The position numbers were made by a program, and so were the translations under genes. From NCBI GenBank assembly GCA_002900995.3, contig CM035313.1, forward strand, positions 3,596,001 to 3,660,000: a stretch of 64,000 nucleotides of DNA, in the 5' to 3' direction. Source of the stretch: Ganoderma boninense (lineage: Eukaryota; Basidiomycota; Agaricomycetes; Polyporales; Polyporaceae). The notes under the pieces are model-generated. The model was given only the letters and a program-made list of their open reading frames with translations, did no database searches and had not been told where the DNA came from. Positions 21,797 to 34,117 of this stretch are shown here, piece by piece (position 1 is the first letter of the stretch; every line of letters begins with the position of its first letter).

Positions 21797-24700
21797 ATGG
21801 GCCGGAAATCCCACCGCACGAAGAGAAGAACGCACCGATGTCCGGGCTGCAACGCGCTATTCACGCTGACAGGCTACAACTCACATCTCGCCCAGACCCA
21901 GAAGCCTCAATGCGTCGCCATTCGCGAGCAGCAGCTTTCCGCACTAACAAGAGGAGATCGCGCCCCATCCGAGTCAGGAACGTCTACAAGTCGCTCCGCT
22001 TCGCACGAATCAGCAACACCCACCTCCCATGATTCCGACGCGGACGATGACCCTGGTCTCAACGAGGATGGCGCCACTCACCTTGACGACGACGATGGCC
22101 CCGATCCCAACAATGGCAGCGACATCGAGACTGGTTCCGACGAAGGTGATGTCCCCGATCCCGGGCCCCAACAATTTCAGGGCGACTACTTCGGTCAATA
22201 CGACCCGGCCGATTTTGACGATTTTGACGAGTTCGCTGTCGATGATCCTGCCGGCGACGGAATGGAGGTGGATCCAGGAGAGGGTGGTAGCGAAGGCGGC
22301 GGGGTGGAAGGTGTGGTGGAGGACGAGGACGAGGACGACGAAGATGAGGATGCGGAGGATGCCTTCAACCTGGAAGAGGAGAGAGGCTGGGAGCCTCCGC
22401 CGCCACCCCCGGACACTTCACGGGCTACCGCTGCCCGTTTTCGCTCCGACGAGGATACTGACGGGCCGGACATTCGAGACAATCAATACCGCGCCACCGA
22501 CCGCCTTCACGCTAAGACGTACGTTTCTCACTTCCCAGGGGTTCATGCGGGTGCCCCGATCAGCCAGCAGCGCGAAGACCCCTTCTACGATGGGTACAAG
22601 CAAACAATATCCGACAATCCATACTACCCTTTCGTCTCGCGGATCGATTGGCTCGTTGCAAGATGGGCGAAGATGCGCGGTCCTGGATCCACTGCGGTGA
22701 CGGAGCTGCTTCGCATTGAGCAGGTATGTTCTGCTGATCATCTGTAGTTATTCCTTCATCTGAGTTCTGAGCTTGGATTAGCTTGTCGACCTCCTCGGTC
22801 TCTCATTCCGAAACAGCCGCGAGCTCAACAAGAAAGTTGATGAAGAGCTCGGCTCTGGGCGTCCTCGGTTTCTTCGGCGAGAGATCATCGTCGGAGGAGA
22901 AGCCTTCGAGGTCTTCTACCGGGACGTCATCCAGTGCATCCGTGCGCTGTATGGTGACCCAGAATTCAACGGTCTCCTTGTATTCAGCCCCGAGCGACAC
23001 TACGCAGACGAGGACAAGACGGTTCGTGTATACTTCGACGTGCACACGGGCAGGTGGTGGTGGGCTACCCAGGTCTGTTCTTCCTTGTTGCTTTTCGGAG
23101 GACCATTACTCATCATTTAACAGGCTACTATCGAGAAGAAGAAACCTGGCGCCACAATAATACCCATCATAATCTCATCAGACAAGACACAGTTGACGGT
23201 CTTCGGCAACAGGACAGCCTACCCCGTCTACATGACCATCGGAAACCTACCCAAGCACATCCGCCGAAAGCCTTCTCGTCAAGGTCAAATCCTCCTCGCC
23301 TATCTTCCCTCGTCTCGACTCGAGCACATCACAAGCAAGGCTGCTCGAAGACGCGCACTTGCAAATCTCTTCCACAAGTGCATGGCCACCATCCTCAAGC
23401 CCCTCATCCAGGCCGGCATACATGGAATCAAGATTGTCAGCGGCGATGGTGTCGCTCGGCGTGGTCATCCAATCTTCGCCATGTACATCGGCGATTACCC
23501 GGAGCAACTTCTCGTCACCTGTTGCAAGAACGGCACGTGTCCCAAATGCGACATCCCGCGCGATGAAGTTGGGGCCACCACTGAAGCGCGAAGAGCTTTA
23601 CGAGATCTGAAGAGGGTCCGTGAAGCCCTTGCAGAGGTCAGCACCTCTGTGACGGCGTTCACGAAAGCCTGCGAGGAAGTCGGGATCAAACCAGTCCGCC
23701 ATCCATTCTGGGAAGACCTTCCGTACGTCAACATCTTCCAATCTATCACCCCAGACATCCTTCACCAGATCTATCAAGGTCTCGTCAAGCACCTCCTCGT
23801 TTGGCTTCGACAGGCGTATGGTGGAGAGGAACTAGATGCGCGATGTCGACGACTCCCTCCTAATCACCAAATTCGGATCTTCTTCAAGGGCGTTACCACT
23901 CTCCAACGGGTGACTGGCAAGGAACACGCCGACATCTGTCGGTTTCTCTTGGCTCTCATCATCGGCCTCCCCACGCGATCAGGCATGTCGACTGTGCGTG
24001 TGGTCCGTGCGGTCTGTGCGCTTCTCGACTTTCTTTATCTGGCGCAGTACCCTTCCCACACATCCGAAACGCTCACCTTACTCCAGAGTGCGCTCGAGCG
24101 GTTCCATTCCAACAAGGCTGTGTTCATTGATCTCGGGATCCGGAACAACTTCACGATTCCCAAGCTCCATTCTTACGACCACTACGGTGACTCCATCAAG
24201 CTCTTTGGAACGACGGACAACTATGATACGCAGTATACTGAACGCTTACACATCGACTTCGCAAAGGACGCCTACCGTGCCACAAATCATAAAGACGAAT
24301 TCCCTCAGATGACGCTCTGGCTCGAGCGCCGGGAGAAGGTGCTGCGGCATGAGGCCGTCGTTCAGTGGCGACTTGACCGAGCGCGATCTCCATCTCCACA
24401 GTCGTCCCGGCCATCTCCTCATCAGCCTGACCCTTCAATGTCATTGCCCTCATCTGGTCGCCCCTTCTCTCCGACACTCTCTCGGATTCATATCGCAAAG
24501 ACACCAAATGTTAGGGCCTTGCGCTTCGATGCTGCTATTTCTTTGTATGGTGCGACATTTATCCGTGATGCCCTTGCCCGCTTTGTTGTCGCTTATCAAG
24601 ATGCATCATTGAGTCCGGAAGAAATCGAGCGACAATCTAGAGGCGTTTTCTTCCGATTTGCAACACTCCCGACATTTCACAAGTTAAAATTCATCCTCGA

Positions 24701-25258
24701 AGATGCCCAGCACCTTGGTATCATGGAAAACACCCAGGATACAGCCCATGCTCGTCCAGCACGGAAAGATCGGCAAAAGCGGACTGTGCCTGCACGCTTT
24801 GATACTGTGCTGGTCAATGATGGAACTGGCGGTCCGGTAGGCATACAAGGTGCGTAGTGCTACTAGGCTTTGTAAGTGCATGTTTTGAGCTAATGTAACC
24901 TCTAGGATATCGAGTGGGAAGGTTGAGACTTGTTTTTAAGCTCTCAAAGGCTGCATGTCGTGACTTGTTTCCTGATGTTATTGCACCTGGCCCATTAGCG
25001 TATGTTGAGTGGTTTACGGACTTTGGACGACCCAATCCTACTCACGGATTGTATGAAGTTAGGCCATCTCGCAATGCAGATAATGACAGGCTTGCAAGTG
25101 TTATAGAAGTAACTAAAATTCGTCGTAGCTGTCATTTATTTCCTCTTTGTAATGGCGAGGTTCCTCGGGCATGGACTAGTACAACCACTTTAGATTCATG
25201 TAACAAGTTTTGGGTCAACCGTTATAGTGATATGCACATGTATATGACATTGATTTAG
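21797..25258 (+). CDS. Plavaka transposase
   Basis: Four exons (21797-22723, 22782-23072, 23124-24849, 24906-25258) join in phase to 1,098 residues without stops. The start MGRKSHRTKRRT precedes a zinc-knuckle-like CPGCNALF...HLAQTQKPQC; an in-frame ATG at 21665 is possible. A long acidic region (about residues 75-215) follows. The core has Plavaka-type features: FYDGYKQTISDNPYYPF, the LLVFSPERHY block, and SGDGVARRGHP followed by CPKCDIPRDE, then DILHQIYQGLVKHLLVW, IPKLHSYDHY and DNYDTQYTERLHIDFAKDAYR. The last looks like the C-terminal ERLH/K element of this group. The frame is fully open, so it may be active. Upstream intergenic sequence is shared with the DUF6532-like gene. Confidence 0.9.
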
Positions 25259-25490
25259 TACATATTATAAAACAGTCTGCATCATGATGAGACTTTTGGA
25301 CAACTTATGTATAATTGCTTCTATTTTAGTCCCTTGTGCCAAGCCCATGTATACATTGTGGTTTGGTATATCCAAGTTGTTCTAATATAGACATACTATG
25401 GTTGTAATTAGGAGGTTAGTAATAAATTGTATACAGTAGTTCAACAGTATCACTGGTAGTGCAAATTGGCCAGTGTGGGTTTTCCTGATG

Positions 25491-25492
25491 GA
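25491..25492. repeat. GA target-site duplication, right copy
   Basis: The GA directly after the Plavaka right end (…TTTTCCTGATG). Pairs with 17776-17777. Confidence 0.8.
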
Positions 25493-26934
25493 AACAGAAG
25501 CTTCCAAACATCGACTGGACCGCCAACAATAGCTATCTCCTCTGGCAAATCCTCACGGAGGCTGAAAAGGAGGTGAACTGTAAGGTCTTGTTTGGGAAGC
25601 ACAAGGGCCAGGTATGTGCTTGGTCATGTACTGATGATTGCGTTTGCGCTGATGGGTGCCGTGCAAGAACTCATCTTCGGAGCACAAAAGCGCTGTCCAC
25701 AAGCGCATCGCCGAGACTGTGATTCCCAGCCTTTATGCTCAGGATCCGACAACTGCCGGTGAGCGCGTTAAGGGGAGGATCGCAGCGTGAGTGCTTCCGA
25801 TGCTAGTGTCCTTTTCCCACCCATTCAATGCTTGCGGACGCGCGCCAGGCTTGTTGGAACGTATCGCATCTACGCGTGCAATGTGACTTCGACTGGCGGC
25901 GGCATTCAAAAGGCTGCTCTGCTTACCAAACAAGCAGGAAGAATTGCGGCGGAGGCGGCTGATGGCGAGAACGGCGATGTCGAGGCTGCGTGGATCGCGA
26001 GCATTCCACGCGACGGACCAGACAACGACACTCCTGATTCAGCGAGGAACATCTGGCGTACGTATTCTCGACTTGTTGTGTGTATATGTTTCCTTCACTC
26101 TAACACGTTATCTCAGAGGAACTTGAGCAGCGCTGGCCCTTCTTTCCTCGCATGCACCGCTTGTTATGCACACGCCCCAACGTAGTTCCGATCGCAATTA
26201 CGACGGGCACCGGTCCACGCGGGGAATCCACCGTCTACTACCAACTCCCTCCTCCCTCTTCTCAGGCGTCTTCTACCCCTGTTCTCGAAGAGAACATCGA
26301 CCCCGCCTTGCGTGGGCTTGACATCAATCAGCCTTCCAGTTCGCCGGCAGCCTCGCAGCCCACTATCGGTACAGCGTCTGAGAAGGTCAGCGTTCCATCA
26401 ACTCCGCCCACTGCGTCCAAGCAAGATCGGCTTGCCGCTGCTGTTGCGAAGGCCAACAGCTCCATCAAGACAGTTCCGAAGAAGCGCAGCATAGAAGAAC
26501 ATTTTATGGATGCTACTCAGTAAGTTAGTTGTTATATGTGGCGTCTCCGTATCTAATTTATACCATAGGGAATCTCTCCGCCTTGCTCGCGAGCGCATGG
26601 AGAGCAAGAAGGCTGACCGGATCGCGCAGCGTGAACTCGAGAAGCGCCAACATTTGATGGACGAGTTAAAGATGGGTGTTATTACCGCTGACGAGTACCG
26701 TCTTATAGTATATGGGCCTGCTGGTACGCCAATTGTTCCTGCTGCGTCCAGTCATTCTATGCGGCGTCGTGCTCGTTCTCCTTCTGTTGTGTGGAGCATT
26801 GAAGATGATGATGATGAGACACGCCCTACAGGCAGCGATGATGTTGTTGGGTCTGATTGGACTCGTTAGGCATCTACGTACAATTAATGTTCATGTTATC
26901 ACTCTCCAGTCATTACAGTGCAACTAATAATTAT

Positions 26935-28293
26935 TCACACTATTCCCTGGCACTTTGCACGATACGCTAGCAACTCGGCTACCAAACACTGTCTCTTTGC
27001 CTCCCCATCATCTTCATCGTGACCCAGATCAACCTCGTCATCAAGTGCACCTGAGTCCTCGGTCTCCTCAACATGGGTATGTAGACCACTAAAGTGTGCC
27101 CCAGATGCCTCGCCTTCGACGTCAATGACAAGATTGTGAAGGATGATCGCAACCTTGATCCACCGAGTCGCCTTGAAGTGTGCAGTAGGAGTGTTGATGG
27201 CTACTCGTAAACCACGAAGGCATTGAAATCGACCCTTTAATGCTCCCATACAGTGTTCACTGCGAACTCGGAGGTGTGATACCATGTGGTCAAAGATGGT
27301 GTTTTCTCGGAGAAGCGATGCTGGCTTCTTATGAACAGGGATTGTCCGTTTGTTGAGCGAGTAGGCTGAGTCTGTCCAGGCAAACTCTTCTCCATCGAAA
27401 AACCACTCTGGATGCTTGGCCGCAGCGGTATGCTCAAATGCTGTCGCATCATGGGCAGACCCTGTAAGGCCGTACGAGTAGTCAACGACGCGAAGAGTGG
27501 ATGGGACATTTCCGACCTATTGAGCAATTTCAAAGCAACTAGATTAGTGTTTATATGAAGCAACCTCACGCACGGACCACACTACCTGAAGATTAAGGCC
27601 ATAGTTGCATTTGCGAGTGTAGTAGGCATCGCCATCGAGCCCTGGCCGTGCGTAGAGGACCACGATGGTCCCATCGTACATCACCCAACCTTCTCGCCAC
27701 AGACCTCTGAAACCCACTTGCTGATCTATCCACTCCTTCTCCTGCTCCTTTTCCTCAGGTGTCAAGGGGCGCACAAACATATCGTGAAGAGACATGATTG
27801 CCTCAAAGCAACGATCTGTGTAAGCCTCCACTGAACCCTCAGAACACCCAGCCTCCCGTGCGATGTCCTCCAAGGATGCCGCATTCCCAAAGCGACCCAT
27901 GCGGAACAGTGTAACGGCAAGCTGGTAGTCCACAGGAGCTTGGGGGCATGTAGAGTTGTTGTGAAAAACAGGATGGTCTTTGATAAGCTCGAGGATGACT
28001 TGAAAGACGTATGGCGAAACACGAAGCATGTGTTTGAAGCGGCCGTGTTGGGAAGGATCTTTCGCATACTCCCACACGAGAGAGAGCGACGGTATGTCGA
28101 GTTTAGGGACAGGGTCGCGAGAATTGAGATAGCGAGTGGAACGAATGGCCTGAAGCATGTCGAGGTCGTTGCGGAGACGAGTGCTGAGTTCATCCATTTC
28201 AAGCTTGTGTGGCGGGTCAACTAAGTCTCGGAGCATGGCGTGAAGCATATAAGATCGAGAGACGTCATCATGGAGCGATGAGTGGCGAGGCAT
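26935..28293 (-). CDS. PIF/Harbinger-type DDE nuclease (transposase)
   Basis: Two exons (28293-27586 and 27516-26935, intron 69 bp) give 429 residues with no breaks. The N-terminal half contains a helix-turn-helix-like segment (LAVTLFRMGRFGNAASLEDIAREAGCSEG). The catalytic core shows the expected DDE triad contexts: DGTIVVLYARPG, WTDSAYSLNKRTIPVHKKP, and RVRSEHCMGALKGRFQ. The C-terminus ends in an acidic tail. It is convergent with the SANT gene, the two stops lying 66 bp apart. Its start is 109 bp inside the right TIR. Predicted catalytically competent; its partner SANT protein is disrupted in this copy. Confidence 0.92.
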
Positions 28294-28401
28294 GGTTGAA
28301 ACAAGAGTGGTGTAGTATTCTATGGTCCTACTACTACTGAACAAAAGATAGGCGTGACACTTGCGCGTGACATTTCCTGGACTGCGGCCAGTGCTGTGCC
28401 C

Positions 28402-28464
28402 AAAATCCGAGTGCACGAAAATCCGGGCGCCTCCAAAAATCCGCCAGGTCTGAGCGGTACTACT
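28402..28464 (-). repeat. Right 63-bp terminal inverted repeat of the Harbinger-like element
   Basis: Exact reverse complement of 17499-17561, with three CGGATTTT repeats. Confidence 0.92.
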
Positions 28465-28958
28465 GTAGGAAATTGTGGTGAACTGAATCACCCTTCCGAT
28501 CAGCAGATCCGGAAGCACATTCTCCGGCATTCAATCTGAAATTGACTTGGCGAACTCGGCACCGCATTGTGGGCTCTCGTGCCTGACAAATTCCCTGCGG
28601 GCTAGATCCCTGATGAACCCCGTCTCAAACGGATATAGAGGGCGCATTATACGCTGCTATACGGCGGCTACTCAGCAACGATATAATCCTTCTGTGGACG
28701 CCCAGCATAGACGCGGTACTTATTTCAAGTTGAAGTCAAAGCTGTCAGACTACTGAGTGATCCCTTGATGCACGCGTTCAGCTACAACTTACAAGGCTCC
28801 TGCTTGACGATCGGGATGCGCTGTCCCCGGACTCCCCGCTCCCTCAAGCTTCGACTTGCTCTACGAATTGGCTATAAGCAAGGCCAGTCTCGGGCTCTGC
28901 CACCTTTCCGCTCTCTCCTCCCCCCACCATCCGCCGATCTCGTGCTTGGATAGCTGCG
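28465..28958 (+). other. Upstream region of EF-hand/ZZ gene 1
   Basis: No gene. This is the presumed promoter of the following plus-strand gene, and the Harbinger-like element ends about 490 bp before its start codon. The last 100 bases are pyrimidine-rich, common before fungal start sites. Confidence 0.4.
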
Positions 28959-31900
28959 ATGCCCCGGTTCTTTGGCAGGCGTCCCAAGACACCGGTCAAG
29001 TCCCAATCGCAGTCCTCAGATCCGACCCCAGGCCCGGAGATGCCTACACCGGATCCCCCGTCAGGTTCCCCTGCTTCCCCGTCGACGATGCCTATACCAG
29101 AACCTGCAGAGCCGGTTCCCTCAATACCCCCAGTCATCACGCTGCCAGTGGCGGAAAATGGCAAGAGCGAGGATCTCGAGATGGCGAAGGAGCTCGGCGG
29201 GGCGTTCCAGGCCATCGGGGATGCGGACAAAGGGCTGCAGAAGTATAAGGCCTCGCAGTCGTTGAAGGTTCTGAACGCGACCGGTACGCACCGTCCTCCG
29301 TCTTCGCTTTCGCGCATGCGCGCGAGCGCAACTTACGAGGCGCGGCCACTGTCCAGGTGCGATGGTCGCTGTCACGCAGACGGACATTGCAGCAGCGCAG
29401 GGTTACGCATCGACGCTGAAGCCGGTGTACGAGAGCGACGCGATGAAGACGATCCGCGAGGGTGTCAACCTGCTCGTCGACAGCCTGCCCGGCCTGGTGA
29501 AGGCGCTGGACGAGGTCGCGAAGCTGCATCCGTTCATCGGCAGTACGTCCTCTTCGCGTTTTATGCTTACTTTTGATAAATGTTTGGTTTGCGCCGCGTT
29601 TATAGTCGCTGTGGGGGCGTTTCGCGTCGTGGTCGAGCTGGATGTCAAGCGCCGCGACAACGACAAGAAGATCGGGGTGCTCTTCGTGGAGATGCGCGAC
29701 ATGATGGAAGCGCTTCTGCAGTACGTGCCTGCGTACACATACATACACTGCGCTCCTCTTGATGCTCACTTTCTCCTAACGCGCGCTCGCGCCCCGGCAG
29801 ACTGCGCGGCATCAAAGACGAAGAGAGCGTGGGGCCCGACGGGCAGACGATCAAGGCGCGGATGCAGGAGCTCGTGAAGCAGACCGCGGAGGACATCAAG
29901 ACGTGCGCGAACGCGTGCGACACGTACGCGAAGAAGAAGCTTCTCGTGAAGGTCATCAAGGGCTCGATCTGGGAGGGCACGCTCAAGGGCTTCGTCGACC
30001 TCTTCGCGAAGCGCCGCAAGGCGTTCACGTTCGCGCTCTCGATCCACGTCGGCGTGGGCGTCGACGACGCGAACCGCAAGCTCAAGGAGATCGACGCGAA
30101 GATCGACATGGTGCTCGACTTCTTCGCCAGGGCCGTCTCGCCCGAGCAGCAGGAGCTCGCCGCGCTCGTGCAGAAGAAGGGCGGGCCGACGGCGGTCATG
30201 GGCGACAACGACGCGCTCAAGGAGCTGCTCAAGTTCAAGCCGGCGGCTGCGATCGGGCAGGCGAAGCGCGGGAGCGGGCGGGACGTCGCGGAGCACAACA
30301 GACATCAGGAAGGGGACGACCTGGGGGTCTTGAAGCAGGAGCTTTTCGAAAGCCCTGAGCTCGCGATCAAGAAGAACTTGGAGGCCTTTGAGCGGAAGTT
30401 CAAGATGCAGCAGAGGGAGCTGGCGGAGGAGATGCGGCGGATGGTTCACCACGAAGGTGATCGTGTCATCGAAGCGGTCACGTCGGGACCGCATGACAGG
30501 ATTATTGACCCCGTATGGTTATGTTTTTGTCTCCTCCTCCCATCAACTAGTCTGACAATCGCGCTCAGGACATCCACGAGATATGGAAGGACATGGTATG
30601 TTCATTACGAGCGTACTTGCTTGATTTCGCTTACACGAACCCCATTGTGTAGCGGTGGCCGGGGCACGTCAAGGCTCGCCACTTCGTGCTCGCGTTACGC
30701 GACTATTTCCGGCAACAGGTAGAAAGGAAACGTAAAGTCACGCCCGGAGATGCGGCCGTGAGCCGTGTGGCTGACCAGGACGAGTGGGCGTTGGAGTGGA
30801 TTAATATCAACCGGCTACAGGCGATCATAGAGGCGTTCGACGACGACGCGTCGGGCTTCATCACTATTGCAGAGGTGAACCAGTTCACTGCCTCGCGTCC
30901 GAAGGAATGGAGGTATGTCGCTGTGGAGCAGGGCTTCGAATGGAGACACTGACCACTTTTGTTCAGTCTCCCGCACTGGCTTGCGTACTGGGCTATTGGG
31001 TGGCAGATGACCGCAACGAAATACCGGGACATGATTGTCGATATCTGCGCGAAGATGTTTGCGATCCGGTCAGAAATACACCCCGCCAACCGGAACGCCG
31101 TCGACAAGTACCTCCAGGCTGTTTGGCAGAGGATTTGCACACTTACGTCTTCGTTCGTCAACACATACCAGGCCGAATCACTCCAGGAGCGGTTCAAGAG
31201 CTATGTCGAGGCTGAGGAAGGGCGCTTGCGCGAGGGTTTGGAAACAGTCCGGTATGATATCGACGCGATGGACACGCTCTTGCTTGTCACCGGTCCAGGT
31301 CGGATCGAGAAGGTGAGCAGACCGACTCACCGGTGATGCGCCAACTTTGACATTAGAACACAGCATCTCTTTCCGCTTCTGTGGCTCCTTCTCCGTCGCG
31401 ACTTCGAAATTTTCCGTTTATGTCGAAACACAGTTATCCACAAAGACGAGTTGTGGGATTCAGCGGACACGATCATTTGGGTATTCGACGCCATAAATCA
31501 GCGTCATGACGACCTGCAAGGTGTGCTACGTACCGCGTCTATACTAGTCTGTCACTGACTGGTCTACCCACCAGCTCTGTTTAAACAACAAAAGTTGGAT
31601 CCCGGACCGCAGTTTAAGGCGTTCGCGAGCGAACTCGTACGTCCGCTTATGACTATTGCCTTTGTTGACCTTAACGGTCCCCACTCCACAGTATGACTAT
31701 TGGCATGATTCAGAAAAATTCTGGTCGCTCGACAACTTGCGAACGCTCGAGTTCCTCGAGGTCGAGTACGACGAGGAGAAAGAGGACCAGAATGTCGACG
31801 TTAGCAAGCTCCTCAACTATCCCTCTGCTGCCGACGACCTATACACCGTTCGGGAGGAGGATACCGTCACGGAGAACGATGCAGCGGCTGACGAAGCGGT

Positions 31901-33647
31901 ACGCATGATGTACGTACTGCGACTCGCTCAAGAGTCCCTTGCTGCATGCTCTCAGACTGACTTTCCGAATTCGCTTTCCCCCTCCCCCTTTTTTTTTACT
32001 TCAGTCTGGGCCGGTGGAACGGCATTCAGATCTCAGAAGACGAAGCAATTTCGCCCATGACCACGTTCTGTCTCCATGCCTCGATGGACCACAAGACGTA
32101 TGAAGCAAGCTCTGTTGGCGCGAACGGCACCACCTACAACATCCTCGGCGAATACGCGACAACGGACGATGGCAAGGTCGAGTACTCTTTCACGCGGACA
32201 TACGTCGCCCGCCTGAAGAAGACGTACTGGACGGGCGCGCTCGAGGACGACGGCGAGACGCTCACGGGCAAATGGGGGTATGGCCAGGACGAGCAGCCCT
32301 GGACGTTCGTCTTCAAGCGCGTCCCGCCAGAGGTCCTCATCGACCGGCCGCATCCCAAGGAGTTCACGGAAAACCGGATCAAGGCGCTGTGGAAGTACGC
32401 GCTGAGCGCCGTCCACAATCAAGTGCGGCGGCGCCTGTTCTCGTGGTCGTACATCAAGGCGCGGCGGGACGTGCGGAAGGAGTACCTGGAGCTCCTGCTG
32501 AAGGAGGCCGACGGCCGCCTGACGGACGAGGACCTGGAGCGGTTCTCGGAGCTCGACCACCACTCGACGTTCGACGACGTCCGGCACTTCTACGTCCTCC
32601 AGGACTACAGGCAGCGCGCCGTCCCCGCGCATTTGTGAGTGTGCATTTACTTCTTTTGCTGTGACATATGACATGTACCGTGCTCATGCTCATCGCGCCC
32701 CCGGACAGCATGATCGTGTGCGACAACTGCGGCGATCCGATCTACGGGACGCGCATGGTCTGCATGGAGTGCGGGTCGCGGTTCACGTTCGACTTCTGCG
32801 ACAAGCCCGCGTGCGTGGCCTGCACGATCGAGACGCGCGACGACATCACGGCACCCCACCTCCCCACGCACGATTTCATCAAGGTGCGCTCTCCGATCCT
32901 GCACCACCGCGAGATTGGGAAGGTCCTGCGTACGGCGAAGACCGGGCTCGAGCGCGCGAAGAGCCTCCTGGAGAAAGCGGAGGGTCAGAAACGCCTCAGA
33001 GTGCAGGCGGACGGCAAAGAGGGAGAGGTAGGAGAGGTGAACTTGAAGGAGCCCTTGAATGGTGCCGAGAAGGCTGAGGACGCCGTTGATGCTACTGAGG
33101 CCGGTGACGCTGGCGAGAGTGATGAGAAGGGCCAAAACGAGAACGGCGAGGATGCGTTGGCCAGCCAGGGTCCAGTGAGCTTACCGGAGAAGAAGGTGGC
33201 CCCTGCAAGGCGAGAGGCCATGGCGTCTTCGGACTCGGACTCGGAGGACGAGGTCATCGTCTTGACCTGTCTCAGATGCGAGCGACCAATCTCGCAGCCG
33301 TGCTTGTACTGCATTGACTGTCCCGGTGCGTTGAGGATGTCTGCCTGTGCCTGCGGTATTGCTGTTCTTTTACTGACATGACGGACATGTGCCTAGAGGA
33401 GTCGAGGGCCTTCGTCTGCTGGGACTGCGACGAGAAGGACGCTGGGTTCAGCCATGGGCCGCACCACCTCGCGACCCACAACCTCGTCCGCTGTATGGAG
33501 CCCCAAAAGGAGGCCGAGGCGGCACCAGAAGACGACACTGCGGAGAAGCGGCTTGGGGCGCTCGAACACAAGCTGGAGGGACTCACGAGCCAGATGGAGA
33601 GGATAGAGAAGCTGCTGCAGTCGCTCGCCGTGGCGCGCGCGGAGTAA
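28959..33647 (+). CDS. Large EF-hand and ZZ-type zinc-finger protein, copy 1
   Basis: About 13 exons, roughly 1,250-1,300 residues, no broken frame seen. Domains in order: Pro/Ser-rich N-terminus (MPRFFGRRPKTP); a helical domain (LVDSLPGLVKALDEVAKLHPFIG...VAVGAFRVVVELDVKRR...LFVEMRDMM) that recalls the N-terminal helical regions of fungal STAND/NLR-like proteins; and long charged coiled coils (30000-30480). A canonical EF-hand loop DDDASGFITIAE lies at about 30839. A conserved 600-residue body follows, with a beta-rich WGYGQDEQPWTFVFKR part. Two Cys/His ZZ-like fingers come next (CDNCGDPIYGTRMVCMECG; CLRCERPISQPCLYC...CWDC). A C-terminal coiled coil (EKRLGALEHKLEG) closes it. No function is known to me; calcium-responsive signalling or scaffolding is only an inference. 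A full inverted paralogue lies at 47052-51578. Confidence 0.85.
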
Positions 33648-34117
33648 TCTGCTTCTCTTTACTAACAGTATGTGCGTGTGTGTTTTTCTTTTACGGGTTC
33701 TGGAGATGGACGCAGGGCAAATATCTTATTATCGCTCATGGGTGGAAAATGGAATAAAGGTCTTGGATGTGAAGGTAGTCATGACTGGCCCTCTCCGACT
33801 GCGGTACGTTAGCATCCAGGCGGCGAAAGGCTCTCGCCAACGTATGCAATCAGAGATCGCCTGGATACCTTGTACATATAACGCTCATGTCACGTAGTCT
33901 GGGAGTATATTGAAGGCTCGATAGCGGCCTGGATTATATGAAAAGCTGCTATAGTATATGCATATGTTTTCCTGACTGTCCGGTACTAAAAGACGTTGCA
34001 CCACAAAGACACCAACCCAAACCCAAACGACGACAGCATTCCCACAGAATACGATCGGCCAATGTGCTCACGCCTGCGACGGGGTGTTCTCAGCGAAGTA
34101 CTCGTGGCTGTCAGCAT
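33648..34117. other. Intergenic between EF-hand/ZZ gene 1 and M35-C
   Basis: Two 3' ends converge here. I see nothing else. Confidence 0.4.

Larger units (their letters stand above)
17778..25490. mobile_element. Plavaka-type DNA transposon (7,713 bp) nested in the Harbinger-like element
   Basis: The ends are inverted repeats: CATCAGGAAAACC is exact on both sides, followed by imperfect similarity for about 30 bp (CWSTGGC-AATT region). A 2-bp GA duplication flanks it. It carries an intact Plavaka transposase gene (plus) and a divergently oriented DUF6532-like gene (minus). Boundaries are independently fixed by the restored reading frame of the host SANT gene. Confidence 0.88.
17702..26869 (+). 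pseudogene. SANT/Myb-like companion gene of the Harbinger element, interrupted by Plavaka
   Basis: The first coding segment, 17702-17777 (starting MTQPPEKKRRTRNGSKK), is cut by the 7.7-kb Plavaka insert. Reading resumes at 25493 with KQKLPNIDWTANNSYLLW and continues through exons ending at 25611, 25668-25786, 25849-26057, 26117-26519 and 26569-26869. With the insert and one GA removed, all exons join in phase to 408 codons. The WTANNSYLLW...GERVKGRI region is a SANT/Myb-type trihelix. The basic N-terminus looks like a nuclear signal, and the C-terminal part is a charged coiled coil (ESLRLARERMESKK). In PIF/Harbinger transposons this protein brings the nuclease to the TIRs. As it stands the gene is disrupted. 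Confidence 0.85.
17499..28464. mobile_element. PIF/Harbinger-like DNA transposon, enlarged by a nested Plavaka element
   Basis: Bounded by 63-bp inverted repeats that are identical base for base (17499-17561 and 28402-28464). It encodes two convergent genes usual for PIF/Harbinger elements: a SANT/Myb-like DNA-binding protein and a DDE nuclease. The span is 10,966 bp. Subtracting the nested 7,713-bp insert and one GA copy leaves about 3.25 kb, a normal size for this superfamily. No clean 3-bp target duplication is visible; only TA is shared at the inner edge, inside a short palindromic extension of the TIR. Confidence 0.85.

Noticed and set aside
17499..28464. Reading the 11-kb unit as a novel composite transposon with two cooperating transposases
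   Set aside because: The Plavaka TIRs, GA duplication and frame restoration show ordinary nesting. Co-mobilisation remains possible but is not needed to explain the structure.
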